NCBI GenBank assembly: GCA_016286535.1
Contig: JAEESZ010000005.1
Location: 1-64,000 of the forward strand
From: Treponema sp.
GTDB lineage: Bacteria; Spirochaetota; Spirochaetia; Treponematales; Treponemataceae
DNA: 64,000 nt
Direction: 5' to 3'
A model generated the notes under the pieces. The model was not told the origin of the DNA, did no database searches, and saw only the letters and a list, made by a program, of their open reading frames with translations. The translations under genes were made by a program, and so were the position numbers. Positions within the stretch are counted from its first letter, which is position 1. Each line of letters opens with the position of its first letter. This document shows positions 1 through 9,278 of this stretch, piece by piece.

Positions 1-221
1 ACGCCGAAAAATTAAATATTATTGGTGAGCAGCTGGAAGAACAGGCTAAATTAAAAGCGCAGCACGATGAAGCTATAAAAATTCCACGCTGGCTTTATTC
101 TGATTTTAAGAAAAAAGGCGGTTTTAAGCGAAGTCTTGAAATCAGCGAGGAATACGGAATGTATCGGCAAGAATATTGCGGATGTATTTATTCTATAAAA
201 ACTGCTATAATGGAAAAATGA
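1..221 (+). CDS. queH: Epoxyqueuosine reductase QueH, C-terminal end (partial)
   Basis: The open frame entering the window codes for about 72 residues. They include PRWLYSDFKKKGG, a SLEISEEYG segment and RQEYCGCIYS, which match the C-terminal end of QueH, with its paired Cys-Gly-Cys expected to serve metal or disulfide chemistry. QueH reduces epoxyqueuosine to queuosine in tRNA. The start lies outside the window. Its TGA overlaps the next start codon (ATGA), suggesting translational coupling with the acetylglutamate synthase gene. Identification is from memory of the family's conserved tail; moderately sure. Confidence 0.75.
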   Translation, partial: AEKLNIIGEQLEEQAKLKAQHDEAIKIPRWLYSDFKKKGGFKRSLEISEEYGMYRQEYCGCIYSIKTAIMEK

Positions 222-1528
222 CAACTTCAAAAAAGGCAGAAAATGTACGCGATGTAATTCGCTATCTTCAAAAATTTAAGAACGCTCTTTTGGTTATTTA
301 TCTTGATGATAAAACTATTGGTTCGCCGCTTTTTTCTTCGCATATTCGTGATATTGCCTTTTTACATCAGGCAGGGCTTAAGGTTGTTTTAATTCCTGGT
401 GCAAGGCAAAGAATTGACGAAGTTTTAAATAATGCAAACATTAAATGGTCTTATAACGAAAATTTTCGCGTAACTTCGCAGGAAGCTATGCCGTTAATCA
501 AAATGGCGGCCTTTGATGTTTCTAATATTGTGATGACAAGTCTTGCCGCTAATAATATTACTGCGGTAATTGGAAACTGGGTGCGTGCTCGCGGTCGTGG
601 TGTTCTTAATGGTTTTGATTTTGGAACTGCCGGCGAAATTGATAAACTTGATACTGATGTTATTCGTACTGTTTTGAATGACGGTTTAATTCCGATTTTT
701 CCTTGTATTGGCTGGAATGCTGCCGGTCATCCTTACAATATTTCTTCTATGCATTTGGCAAAACAGGTTGCTATAAATCTTAAAGCCGACAAACTTTTTT
801 TTATGATGTTTGATGAAGAAATTAATTCTGAGCGTTATTTAATTCCAGAAGGGTTTTCTCTTTCGGAAAGCGGAAATATTCCTGCAATGAATCTCGAAGA
901 AGTTGATGAATTTATAGAAAAAAATTCTTCTGCCGGCCAGGAAATCAAAAATCTTTTAAAAGCTTCGCAAGAAGCTTGCCGCGCTGGCGTAACTCGTGTT
1001 CATATTTTGGACGGCAATATTGATGGCGTTCTTCCTTGTGAAATTTTCAGCGGACTTGGTTCGGGAACAATGATTTATACTGGAAATTACGGAAAAGTTC
1101 GCAAAATGGTTCAAACTGATATTCCGTCTGTGCTTTCTATTATGCGGCCGTTTGTTGAAAAAGGAAAACTTTTGCCGCGTACTGAAGCTCAGCTTTCTGC
1201 AACGCTTGAAGATTATATTGTTTTTGAGCTTGACGGTGGAGTTCATGCTTGTGCAGCGCTTCATTCATATTCTGATGGACAAGCCGAAATTGCAGCTGTT
1301 GCTGTTGATGAAAATTACGCGCATATTGGAATTGGCCCTAAACTAATGGAAAGCCTTATAACTCAAGCTAAAAATCAAAAAGCTTCTTCTATTTTTATTA
1401 TGACAACGCAAACTGCTGATTGGTTTGAAAAACTTGGTTTTAAAGAAGATTCTATTGATTCTTTACCGGCTGAGCGAAAAGAAATTTGGACACCGCAGCG
1501 AAATTCAAAAGTGTTTAGGTTAAACTAA
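218..1528 (+). CDS. argA: N-acetylglutamate synthase, ArgA type
   Basis: Expected to acetylate glutamate with acetyl-CoA, the first step of arginine synthesis. At 436 residues it has the two-part build of ArgA (about 440): an amino-acid-kinase-like domain (about 20-275, with KVVLIPGARQRID and the GSGTMIY segment at its end) and a C-terminal GNAT acetyltransferase domain (about 300-435, with AVDENYAHIGIGPKLME as acetyl-CoA-binding motif A and DWFEKLGF near the end). I place the start at the ATG overlapping the queH stop (ATGA). An upstream in-frame ATG at 176 lies inside queH and is less likely. No strong ribosome binding site is visible, which fits coupling to queH. No other arginine genes are present. 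Confidence 0.85.
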   Translation: MTTSKKAENVRDVIRYLQKFKNALLVIYLDDKTIGSPLFSSHIRDIAFLHQAGLKVVLIPGARQRIDEVLNNANIKWSYNENFRVTSQEAMPLIKMAAFDVSNIVMTSLAANNITAVIGNWVRARGRGVLNGFDFGTAGEIDKLDTDVIRTVLNDGLIPIFPCIGWNAAGHPYNISSMHLAKQVAINLKADKLFFMMFDEEINSERYLIPEGFSLSESGNIPAMNLEEVDEFIEKNSSAGQEIKNLLKASQEACRAGVTRVHILDGNIDGVLPCEIFSGLGSGTMIYTGNYGKVRKMVQTDIPSVLSIMRPFVEKGKLLPRTEAQLSATLEDYIVFELDGGVHACAALHSYSDGQAEIAAVAVDENYAHIGIGPKLMESLITQAKNQKASSIFIMTTQTADWFEKLGFKEDSIDSLPAERKEIWTPQRNSKVFRLN

Positions 1529-1551
1529 CTAGATAACTATCGTTAGTTAGT
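1524..1551. repeat. Inverted repeat after argA (origin-type palindrome family)
   Basis: The outer arms ACTAACTA and TAGTTAGT (8 bp) enclose a 16-bp imperfect palindrome, TAACTATCGTTAGTTA, at 1534-1549 with a central CG. It overlaps the argA stop codon. The inner 16-mer matches palindromes found between htpG, gyrA and gyrB. It could be a protein-binding site or a weak terminator, since only a broken T-rich stretch follows. Confidence 0.5.
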
Positions 1552-1615
1552 CAAAAATTTTCATTTTTCTCGTTTGTGTTTGATTTTTGCAAATTGTAAG
1601 TTGCATTTTACTACA

Positions 1616-1644
1616 TTGACTGTAATCTCTTTTATCTATAAAAT
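1616..1644 (+). promoter_or_regulatory. Putative sigma-70 promoter of ppdK
   Basis: A -35 box TTGACT (1616-1621) and a -10 box TAAAAT (1639-1644) are separated by 17 bp. A GGAG ribosome binding site follows at 1680-1683, 9 nt before the ppdK ATG. Confidence 0.5.
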
Positions 1645-1692
1645 GTCTTTATTAACATTGTAAATCTTTTAAAAGATATGGAGTAAAAATCA

Positions 1693-4383
1693 ATGGCAAC
1701 AAAGTATGTTTACTTTTTTGGTAACGGCGATGCTGACGGCGATGAGTCAATGCGCGCTGAACTCGGTGGTAAAGGTGCAAACCTCGCACAGATGGCTAAA
1801 AAGCCTTTAAGTCTTCCAGTTCCACCTGGATTCACAATCACAACAGACGTTTGTCAGGAATTCTACAAGCTCGGTCGCAAGTACCCAGCTGGATTGGCAA
1901 AAGAAGTTGATGTTTATCTTGCAAAGCTTGAAGCTGCTATGGGCAAAAAGCTTGGTGATGAGAAGGATCCTCTTCTCGTATCAGTACGTTCAGGTGCTGC
2001 TATTTCTATGCCAGGTATGATGGATACAATCCTTAACCTCGGTCTTAACGACAAGGCTGTTCTTGGTCTTGCTGCAAAAACAGGAAACGAAAGATTCGCT
2101 TGGGACGCTTACCGCCGCTTTATTCAGATGTACGGTGACGTTGCTATGGGCGTAGATCATGATAAATTCGAAGCTATCATTGACGAAGTAAAAGCTATCC
2201 GTGGTATTAAAGATGACCCAGAGTTGAACGTTGATGAACTCAAATTGATCGTTGAAAAGTACAAGAAAATGTACAAAAAGGAAAAGGGAGAAGACTTCCC
2301 TCAGGATGCTAAAGTACAGATGTGGGGTGCTATCGGTGCCGTATTCGGTTCTTGGATGAACCCACGTGCTATTAAGTACCGCAAGCTCAACAACATTAAG
2401 GAAGGTGCTCTTAAGGGTACAGCCGTTTCTGTAATGGCAATGGTATTCGGTAACAAGGGTAACACTTCTGGAACTGGTGTATGTTTCTCTCGCGACCCTT
2501 CAACTGGTGAGAACGTATTCATGGGTGAATACCTTATGAACGCTCAGGGTGAAGACGTTGTTGCAGGTATCCGTACTCCACAGAAGCTTTCACAGCTCGA
2601 AAAAGAAAATCCAAAAGTTTATGACCAGCTCTGCAAGATCCGTGCTCGTCTCGAAAAGCACTATCACGATATGCAGGATATGGAGTTCACAGTTGAAGAA
2701 GGTAAACTCTATATGCTCCAGTGCCGCAATGGTAAGAGAACTGGTGCAGCTGCTGTTAAAATGGCAGTTGATATGGTTGCTGAAAAACTCATCACAAAAG
2801 AACAGGCTCTTCTCCGCGTAGAACCAGAACAGTTAAACCAGCTTCTTCTTCCACAGTTAGACAAAGACGCTGTAAAGAAGGCTACAGAAATCGCTGCTGG
2901 TCTTAACGCTTCTCCTGGAGCTGGATGTGGTCAGATTGTATTCACAGCTGACGAAGCAGAAGCTTGGGCTAAAGAAGGAAAGAAAGTTCTCTTAGTTCGT
3001 AAAGAAACTTCTCCTGATGACATTGCAGGTATGGCAGTTGCTCAGGGTATCTTAACATCTACTGGTGGACGTACATCTCACGCAGCCGTAGTTGCTCGTG
3101 GTATGGGAACTCCTTGTGTTTGTGGATGTGCTGAAGTTACATTCAAAGACGCTAACACAATCGTTGTAAAAGGAAAATCTTACAAGAAGGGTGACTTCCT
3201 TACAATCGATGGTGCTACTGGTAAAGTATATGAAGGCCAGGTTGCAGTTAAACCTGCTACAATCTCTGGTGACCTCGAAACATTCCTTGGCTGGGCAGAC
3301 GAAGTTCGTGCTAAATCTACACGTACAACTCCTTCTGGACAGAAAGTTAAAGGATTTGATGTATACGCTAACGGTGATACACCTAAGAATGCTGAAGATG
3401 CATTCCGCTTTGGTGCTATGGGTATTGGTCTTTGCCGTACAGAACATATGTTCTTCGATGAACCAAAACTTACAGCATTCCAGAAGATGATCGTTTCTGA
3501 AACAACAGAAGCTCGTAAAGAAAACCTTGCTAAGATTCTTCCTTACCAGCAGAAAGACTTCTACGAAATCATCAAAACAATGGCAGGACGTCCAGTAACA
3601 ATTCGTCTTCTTGACCCTCCATTAAACGAATTCATCCAGGCAGAATCAAAAGATCAGCTCAAAGCTCTTGCTGAAAAACTTGATATGAAACCAGCTGCTC
3701 TTGCTACAAAAGTTGCTGCTCTTGATGAACACAACCCAATGCTTGGACACCGCGGATGTCGTCTTGCTATCACATATCCAGAAATCTACGAAATGCAGGT
3801 TGAAGCAATCGCTCGTGCAACAGCTAAACTTGATAAAGAAGGTGTAGCTCACGAAGTTCAGATTATGATTCCTAACGTAGTTTCTTACCGTGAAGTAGAA
3901 CAGATTCGTGCACAGGCAGAAGCAGTAATTGCTAACGTAAACAAAGAATGCGGTACAAACCTTAAGTTTGCTATCGGTTCTATGGTTGAATTCCCAAGAA
4001 CTGCTCTTATCGCTGACAAAGTTGCTCAGTTCGCTGACTTCTTCTCATTCGGTACAAACGACCTTTCTCAGACAACATTCGGTTTCAGCCGTGATGACTA
4101 CGGTAAGTTCATTGAAGCTTACCTCGATCAGAGAATCCTCGAAGACGATCCATTTGCTACACTTGATCCAGATGGTCCAGGTGCTCTTATGGAAATTGCA
4201 GAAGCTAAGGGACGTTCAGTTAAGAAGAACCTTCACCTTGGTATCTGTGGTGAACATGGTGGAGACCCAGCTTCTATCGCTCTCTGCTACAAGATTGGTT
4301 TGAACTATGTATCTTGTTCACCATTCCGCGTACCTTTAGCACGCTTAGCCGGTGCTCAGGCTGTTATTAAAGCTAAGAACTAA
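1693..4383 (+). CDS. ppdK: Pyruvate, phosphate dikinase
   Basis: Interconverts pyruvate, ATP and phosphate with PEP, AMP and pyrophosphate, a glycolytic or gluconeogenic step common in anaerobes. The 896 residues fit the family. An N-terminal nucleotide-binding domain opens with GGKGANLAQM. The phosphohistidine domain carries GGRTSHAAVVARG, with the catalytic His near residue 463. The C-terminal TIM barrel contains the active-site Cys near 852 in GICGEHGGD and the GTNDLSQ segment. It stands alone with its own promoter and a strong terminator. Codon use is unlike its neighbours: AAC, TAC, TTC and CTC are favoured where nearby genes use AAT, TAT, TTT and TTA. I take this as translational selection for high expression, not transfer. 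Confidence 0.97.
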   Translation: MATKYVYFFGNGDADGDESMRAELGGKGANLAQMAKKPLSLPVPPGFTITTDVCQEFYKLGRKYPAGLAKEVDVYLAKLEAAMGKKLGDEKDPLLVSVRSGAAISMPGMMDTILNLGLNDKAVLGLAAKTGNERFAWDAYRRFIQMYGDVAMGVDHDKFEAIIDEVKAIRGIKDDPELNVDELKLIVEKYKKMYKKEKGEDFPQDAKVQMWGAIGAVFGSWMNPRAIKYRKLNNIKEGALKGTAVSVMAMVFGNKGNTSGTGVCFSRDPSTGENVFMGEYLMNAQGEDVVAGIRTPQKLSQLEKENPKVYDQLCKIRARLEKHYHDMQDMEFTVEEGKLYMLQCRNGKRTGAAAVKMAVDMVAEKLITKEQALLRVEPEQLNQLLLPQLDKDAVKKATEIAAGLNASPGAGCGQIVFTADEAEAWAKEGKKVLLVRKETSPDDIAGMAVAQGILTSTGGRTSHAAVVARGMGTPCVCGCAEVTFKDANTIVVKGKSYKKGDFLTIDGATGKVYEGQVAVKPATISGDLETFLGWADEVRAKSTRTTPSGQKVKGFDVYANGDTPKNAEDAFRFGAMGIGLCRTEHMFFDEPKLTAFQKMIVSETTEARKENLAKILPYQQKDFYEIIKTMAGRPVTIRLLDPPLNEFIQAESKDQLKALAEKLDMKPAALATKVAALDEHNPMLGHRGCRLAITYPEIYEMQVEAIARATAKLDKEGVAHEVQIMIPNVVSYREVEQIRAQAEAVIANVNKECGTNLKFAIGSMVEFPRTALIADKVAQFADFFSFGTNDLSQTTFGFSRDDYGKFIEAYLDQRILEDDPFATLDPDGPGALMEIAEAKGRSVKKNLHLGICGEHGGDPASIALCYKIGLNYVSCSPFRVPLARLAGAQAVIKAKN

Positions 4384-4392
4384 GCTGAAAAA

Positions 4393-4420
4393 CTATAACT
4401 ACGCTTTTGCGTAGTTATAA
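4393..4420. terminator. Hairpin downstream of ppdK, first of two
   Basis: A perfect 11-bp stem TATAACTACGC/GCGTAGTTATA with a TTTT loop. On the minus strand it is followed by a short T run, so it probably ends the leftward hypothetical gene. On the plus strand it lacks a T run. Confidence 0.6.
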
Positions 4421-4470
4421 AAAAAGGCTGCCTTTGATGATTTTCATCTCTGGCAGCCTTTTTGTTTTTA
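4421..4470 (+). terminator. Rho-independent terminator of ppdK
   Basis: A 12-bp stem, 4421-4432 against 4452-4463 (core AAAGGCTGCC/GGCAGCCTTT), with an inner GATGA/TCATC helix, followed by TTTTTGTTTTT. The minus-strand complement also has a T-rich tail, so it may act in both directions between the convergent genes. Confidence 0.85.
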
Positions 4471-4483
4471 ACAGGGGCTTATT

Positions 4484-4954
4484 TTATTTTGCATCAGGAT
4501 ATGAGGTTCCACCGTCTGTAATATTTACAATATTAAATACAGTAAGAACCTTTCCTTTTTTATCAAGGGTTCCGGTAACTTTTACAACCTTTCCTTTCAT
4601 TGAAGCAATCAGGTCTTCTGTTACAATAACCTTATCTAGATCTACAGGAACAATGTTTAAAAGTGGTTTTCCCTCTTTATCTGAAAGATCTGCAGCTTTA
4701 ACAAGGTCATTTGCCTTAAGCTGGTAGAGTTTTTTTCCTTTTTTTGTAAGGAAAATTTTTCTTCCGCTCTTCTTTTCTTTTACCTTAATGGTTCCTGTTT
4801 CTGAAAATAATTCAGAATTTCCAGGGAAAGGTTTTCCAATAGTTATTTCGTTATCAGCTTCAATATTTATAACTTCTTCTGCAGCAAAAAGATTGATTGT
4901 AAATAAAGAAAGCGTGATTAATAAGCCTTTTTTTAATAAATTTGTAAATTTCAT
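4484..4954 (-). CDS. Hypothetical secreted protein
   Basis: A 156-residue protein with a clear signal peptide (KK, a hydrophobic stretch of about 15 residues, then LFAAEEV, probably cleaved after Ala). The mature part is small, charged and beta-rich. The tail KGKVVKVTGTLDKKGKVLTVFNIV, described here by position at about residues 120-143, resembles an OB-fold strand pattern. Expected in the periplasm. A good ribosome binding site (GGAG) precedes the ATG. It stands alone, convergent with ppdK. I do not recognise the family and assign no function. Confidence 0.7.
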   Translation of the reverse strand: MKFTNLLKKGLLITLSLFTINLFAAEEVINIEADNEITIGKPFPGNSELFSETGTIKVKEKKSGRKIFLTKKGKKLYQLKANDLVKAADLSDKEGKPLLNIVPVDLDKVIVTEDLIASMKGKVVKVTGTLDKKGKVLTVFNIVNITDGGTSYPDAK

Positions 4955-5024
4955 ATAAACACTCCTTCGTTTGTTGATTTTACTAATTATAAAGGATTTT
5001 GACGAAAAAGGTTACAAATTTTTC

Positions 5025-5855
5025 TTAATAATATGCAATTACAAAGTTTCCGGCCTGAGAAAAGCCTATTGCTTTATAAAGGGATAGAGCAGGGGTATTT
5101 TTTTCTTTTACAAAAAGTACCGGAGTTTTTTTAGTTCTTTGTATTCTGTCACATAAAAGCTTTACAAGATTCCAGGCATAATAATTTTTTCTGTAAAGAG
5201 GATGGGTATAAACTCCGCCAAGCTGTACATAATTAATGCCGATTGCATTTGTATTTGCCTTAGAAACAAGCTCCCCGTCAGAAAAAAGGGCAAAGACCAG
5301 TTGATTTTTCAAAATCTGCCGCAGGGACATTTTACATTCAAGATCTGTTAGTTTTTTACCCTGAGGGGCAACTTCTTTTAATAAATACTGCTTTTGTAAA
5401 TCAAAAAGCAAATCAATATCATTTTCTGTACAGCGGATAATTTCGTCATCTTCAGAAAGTTCTTCCGGCGAAGCTTTTGCTACTTCCTTTAATATCATCA
5501 GCTGATACTTATTGATTTGAAAAGGTTTCTGAAAGCTGCCAAGACCCTCAATAATCCTAAGGCTTACACTTTCTTCGCCGTCTATTGCCCTTACTTTTTT
5601 ATCTTTTAAAAAAGATATCAGCGCCTGCAGCAGCTCCTCTGAAATTTGAGGAATGCAATGCAAAAGACTCCCTTCCAGATAAAAAAGCCCCTTAATATCA
5701 TTTACGCTCTCAACACGGGTCTTTTCACTTATATAATAAATATGAGAATCCTTTTTTCGCACAAAAGAACTTAGGCCTGCACATAAATATTCGTGGGGAA
5801 TTATGAATTCCTGCAGCAAAGCAAAGTCCTTTTCTTCTGCTTTTGAAACAAACAC
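5025..5855 (-). CDS. GNAT family N-acetyltransferase
   Basis: 276 residues. The C-terminal half shows a GNAT fold: QLGGVYTHPLYRKNYYAW as the acetyl-CoA-binding motif region, then NTPALSLYKAIGF, typical of motif B. The N-terminal half is divergent, so this may be a two-domain GNAT. The substrate is unknown. The start is a GTG with no Shine-Dalgarno sequence. An extended -10 box (TG-G-TAAAAT, 5870 down to 5862) ends only 6 nt upstream, so the mRNA is probably leaderless. It is divergent from the DUF368 gene with a 53-bp gap holding both promoters. Confidence 0.8.
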   Translation of the reverse strand: MFVSKAEEKDFALLQEFIIPHEYLCAGLSSFVRKKDSHIYYISEKTRVESVNDIKGLFYLEGSLLHCIPQISEELLQALISFLKDKKVRAIDGEESVSLRIIEGLGSFQKPFQINKYQLMILKEVAKASPEELSEDDEIIRCTENDIDLLFDLQKQYLLKEVAPQGKKLTDLECKMSLRQILKNQLVFALFSDGELVSKANTNAIGINYVQLGGVYTHPLYRKNYYAWNLVKLLCDRIQRTKKTPVLFVKEKNTPALSLYKAIGFSQAGNFVIAYY

Positions 5856-5873
5856 AAGCAGATTTTACCATAA

Positions 5874-5902
5874 TTGACCCTAATTAAAAATACAATTATT
5901 AT
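5874..5902 (+). promoter_or_regulatory. Promoter giving a likely leaderless DUF368 mRNA
   Basis: TTGACC (5874-5879), a 17-bp spacer and TATTAT (5897-5902). The ATG follows 6 nt later with no ribosome binding site, so transcription should begin at or next to the start codon. Confidence 0.6.
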
Positions 5903-5908
5903 CATTTT

Positions 5909-6832
5909 ATGGATCTTATTATTTTATTTATTAAAGGAATTGCCATTGGTATGGTAAATATTATTCCTGGTGTTTCCGGCGGAACTCTTGCAGTTATTCT
6001 TGGTATTTATGACAAATTTGTTAATGCAATTACCTTTAATGTTAAAAAACTCTGGCAAAACAAAAGATTTGTAATCCCCCTCATTCTGGGACTTTTACTT
6101 GGTGTTCTGATTTTCAGTAAATTAATTGATATTCTTTATACAAAATTTCCTTTCCAGACAAATTTCTTCTTTACAGGACTTATTCTGGGAAGCCTTCCAA
6201 TGCTTTACAAGATGATGGTAAAAAGATACGCAGAGGAAGAAAAACTTTCTGTAAAAGAGATTATTTCTATTGTAATCTGTGCCCTGGCTGGACTTGCCCT
6301 TATAATTGTCTTTACCATTATGGAAGGCAAATTTGATTCTTCTACCTTAGAAATGTCCATGCCTCCGGTAACCCTTGCCCTTGAAATAAGAATCTTCATT
6401 GCAGGAATTCTTGGTGCCGTAGCCATGATTATTCCAGGCATTTCCGGTTCCTTAATTATGCTGATGATGGGAGTTTATACAATAGTTGTAACCTGCATTC
6501 CAGCCTTATTTTCTACAGAAACTTTCCTGCACGCTCTTATTCTTCTTTTACCAAATGGAGTTGGAGTTCTTATTGGACTTCTTGCCGGAGCAAAATTAAT
6601 CAGCTTTTTATTAAAGAAATTCCCAAATGCAACCTATGCAGTGATTTTTGGACTTATAGTAGGCTCGCTTTATGTTGTTTTCCCAGGATTTTCAGGCTTT
6701 AAGGGAGCCCTTTCTATTTTTGTTAGTATTATTTGTCTTTTGGCAGGCTTTTTCCTTGCCTTCTTCAGCTCTTTCTTCGAAAGCCGCTTAGATAAAGAAG
6801 ACAAGGAAGATAATAAAAAAGTAGAAGAATAG
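5909..6832 (+). CDS. DUF368 membrane protein, probable undecaprenyl phosphate transporter (PopT family)
   Basis: A 307-residue polytopic membrane protein with eight or more hydrophobic segments. Two repeated signatures, NIIPGVSGGTLAVILGIYD near residue 18 and MIIPGISGSLIMLMMGVY near 171, mark the internal duplication of DUF368. Members of this family have been reported to return undecaprenyl phosphate across the inner membrane for cell-wall and glycan synthesis. The exact substrate here is inferred. The C-terminus is charged (DKEDKEDNKK). It is monocistronic with a likely leaderless start and converges on the UPF0210 gene with almost no gap. Confidence 0.85.
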   Translation: MDLIILFIKGIAIGMVNIIPGVSGGTLAVILGIYDKFVNAITFNVKKLWQNKRFVIPLILGLLLGVLIFSKLIDILYTKFPFQTNFFFTGLILGSLPMLYKMMVKRYAEEEKLSVKEIISIVICALAGLALIIVFTIMEGKFDSSTLEMSMPPVTLALEIRIFIAGILGAVAMIIPGISGSLIMLMMGVYTIVVTCIPALFSTETFLHALILLLPNGVGVLIGLLAGAKLISFLLKKFPNATYAVIFGLIVGSLYVVFPGFSGFKGALSIFVSIICLLAGFFLAFFSSFFESRLDKEDKEDNKKVEE

Positions 6833-6833
6833 T

Positions 6834-8195
6834 TTAGTTTCTGAAACTATGAATTGGGGCAGGGATTCTTCCTCCGCGGTTAATAAAATCAGCACAAGAG
6901 AACTGATTAACCGGCATAACAGGACATCCTCCCAAAAGGCCACCAAATTCAACCCATTCTCCAGCCTTCTTTCCAGGGGCTGGAATTAAACGGCAGGCTG
7001 TTGTTTTATTATTTACCATACCAATTGCAAATTCGTCTGCAAGGATTCCTGAAATTGTAGTTGCAGGAGTATCGCCAGGAATTGCAATCATATCTAATCC
7101 TACAGAACATACAGTTGTCATTGCCTCAAGCTTTTCAAGGCAGATAGAACCTTTCTGAACTGCATTAATCATTCCTTCATCTTCACTTACAGGAATAAAG
7201 GCACCGCTCAAACCACCTACGTTTGTAGAAGCCATAACACCGCCTTTTTTTACCATATCTGTAAGCATTGCTAAAGCAGCTGTTGTTCCAGGAGCACCGG
7301 CACCTTCAAGACCAATTTCTTCAAGAATGCGGGCAACAGAATCTCCTACAGCTGGAGTTGGAGCAAGACTTAAATCAAGAATACCAAACTGAACGCCAAG
7401 ACGTTTTGCAGCTTCAGAGCCTACTAACTGACCCATTCTTGTAATTTTGAAGGCCATCTTTTTAATTCCGTCTGCAAGAACATTAATTGGCTGACCCTTA
7501 TATTCTTTTGCAGCAGCCAGAATAACACCAGGACCAGAAACACCAACGTTAATTACACAGTCACCTTCTCCTGGACCATGGAAAGCACCAGCCATAAATG
7601 GATTGTCTTCCGGAGCATTGCAGAATACAACAAGTTTAGCACAGCCGTTTACTTCGCAGCTTTTAGATACTTCTGCTGTTTTTACAATTGTTTCTCCCAT
7701 CAGCTTTACGGCATCCATATTAATTCCAGATTTTGTTGAACCAACATTTACCGAAGAACAAACAAAGTCTGTTGTTGCAAGGGCTTCCGGAATGGAATCT
7801 ATTAAAATACGGTCTGCAGGAGTAATTCCTTTTTGTACAAGGGCAGAAAAGCCTCCAATAAAGTTTACGCCAAGTTCGTGTGCACAACGGTCAAGAGTCT
7901 TAATGTATGGAACATAATTTTTTGCTTCACTGGCACCGGCTACAAGTGCAATTGGAGTAACGGAAATTCTTTTATTAATAATTGGAACACCAAATTCTTT
8001 TTCAATGTCCTGTCCGACTTTTACAAGATTACCGGCTTTGCGCATAATCTTATCATAAATTTTATCACATGCTTTTTTACTGTCTGAATCTGCGCAATCA
8101 AGTAAAGAAATACCCATTGTTATACAACGAATATCCAGCTTCTGGCGCATAAACATATTTACGGTTTCCTGAATTTCCACTGGAGAAAATAACAT
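6834..8195 (-). CDS. UPF0210 (PFL/DUF711) family protein
   Basis: A 453-residue cytosolic protein matching the UPF0210/DUF711 family over its whole length. Conserved Gly-rich blocks include [42 protein letters not shown] and [18 protein letters not shown]. The biochemical role is not established. In many bacteria the gene sits next to an ACT-domain partner (UPF0237), which is absent here. A good ribosome binding site (AGGAG) precedes the ATG. Confidence 0.9.
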   Translation of the reverse strand: MLFSPVEIQETVNMFMRQKLDIRCITMGISLLDCADSDSKKACDKIYDKIMRKAGNLVKVGQDIEKEFGVPIINKRISVTPIALVAGASEAKNYVPYIKTLDRCAHELGVNFIGGFSALVQKGITPADRILIDSIPEALATTDFVCSSVNVGSTKSGINMDAVKLMGETIVKTAEVSKSCEVNGCAKLVVFCNAPEDNPFMAGAFHGPGEGDCVINVGVSGPGVILAAAKEYKGQPINVLADGIKKMAFKITRMGQLVGSEAAKRLGVQFGILDLSLAPTPAVGDSVARILEEIGLEGAGAPGTTAALAMLTDMVKKGGVMASTNVGGLSGAFIPVSEDEGMINAVQKGSICLEKLEAMTTVCSVGLDMIAIPGDTPATTISGILADEFAIGMVNNKTTACRLIPAPGKKAGEWVEFGGLLGGCPVMPVNQFSCADFINRGGRIPAPIHSFRN

Positions 8196-8245
8196 TTTCC
8201 TGCTCCTATATAGTAAATTTTGATTATTTTACTGAATTTATGCTT

Positions 8246-9256
8246 TTATTTCAAATAAAGCCAGTTCCAGAATTCAGGATCTTCCTGCCCGATTCTCCAG
8301 AAACCTATATTCTGAACCTGCATTCCTTCATATAAACGGCACAAGGCTAAAAGAGAATATACATCATTAAAATAGCCTTTTACCTGAACACGGTCTTCGA
8401 ACTCAAAAGAAGGAATATCATCTTCATAAGTGATGGTCTTTACCTTGTTTTCTGTAAGGATTCTGTTTACTCCGCTAAAATACCAGGCACCTGCACTTGC
8501 TTTTTCTGCCCAGGTACGGCCATAAAAAGGAATTCCCATAATTAGTTTTTCGGGAGGAACTGTCTGTATTGCGTATTCGGCACATTTTCTACTCCATTCT
8601 ACAGATGCAATTGCTCCTGGTTTACTTGTTGACCAGTGTTCATCGTAGGTCATGACGAATATACGGTCAAAAATGCCGGCCAGTTCCTGGTAAGGAAAAA
8701 TATCATCGGCAAGAAGTCTCATTCTGGCAGGAACACAAATTGAATACATTTTTTGATTTTTACCGTAAAGCCTGTCCAGTTCATTTTTTAAGGCTTTTAC
8801 AAACTGCATATAATATTTTCCGTCGCGGTTTGGAATAAGTTCAAAATCCAGCTGCAGACCGTCAAATTCTTTGCAGGAAGCAGCAATCTTCTTTATGGCA
8901 GAATCTCTTACAGAATACTCAGGACTAATTACAAAATGGGTAAGAGATTTACTGTCGCAAATTACAACCAGATGACAGCGGGCATCTTCCCTAAGGGTGA
9001 TTTTTTTTCTGTTTGGAACATCAATCAGTTCTCCATAGCAGTTGAAATCGGCTGCAAATAAACAGACATCTGTAATGGGGATGTCCGGATTATATTCTTC
9101 CATTCGTGATTGAGTTACATAACCCCAGCTTTCCCTGAATTCAACAGGATTACCGGATGCTTCTCTTAATTTATATTTGGATGAATTCTTTGCCTTTGCA
9201 GGAAGAAGAGAAAACAATGTAAAAACTAAAATGAAAGAGGCTGATATTTTTTTCAT
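8246..9256 (-). CDS. Secreted glycosyl hydrolase family 18 protein
   Basis: 336 residues with an N-terminal signal peptide (about 1-22, LLPAKA). The GH18 active-site motif DGLQLDFE is at 132-139, with Glu139 as predicted acid/base. RIFVMTYDEHW and MGIPFYGRTWA are the later barrel strands typical of the YaaH/chitinase-like branch. It should hydrolyse N-acetylglucosamine-containing glycans such as peptidoglycan or chitin-like polymers in the periplasm or outside. The substrate is not resolvable from sequence. No carbohydrate-binding or LysM module is seen. It lies just downstream of the tandem ATPase gene on the same strand, with a 22-bp gap. Confidence 0.88.
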   Translation of the reverse strand: MKKISASFILVFTLFSLLPAKAKNSSKYKLREASGNPVEFRESWGYVTQSRMEEYNPDIPITDVCLFAADFNCYGELIDVPNRKKITLREDARCHLVVICDSKSLTHFVISPEYSVRDSAIKKIAASCKEFDGLQLDFELIPNRDGKYYMQFVKALKNELDRLYGKNQKMYSICVPARMRLLADDIFPYQELAGIFDRIFVMTYDEHWSTSKPGAIASVEWSRKCAEYAIQTVPPEKLIMGIPFYGRTWAEKASAGAWYFSGVNRILTENKVKTITYEDDIPSFEFEDRVQVKGYFNDVYSLLALCRLYEGMQVQNIGFWRIGQEDPEFWNWLYLK

Positions 9257-9278
9257 AATTAGTTTATCGGATATATTA

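Noticed and set aside
3052..3447. 131-codon minus-strand ORF
   Set aside because: Antisense to the catalytic region of ppdK; its Cys/Ser-rich composition is a by-product of the ppdK codon bias.
4407..4727. Plus-strand ORF of 106 codons after ppdK
   Set aside because: It starts inside the ppdK terminator hairpins and runs antisense to a secreted-protein gene that has a signal peptide and ribosome binding site.
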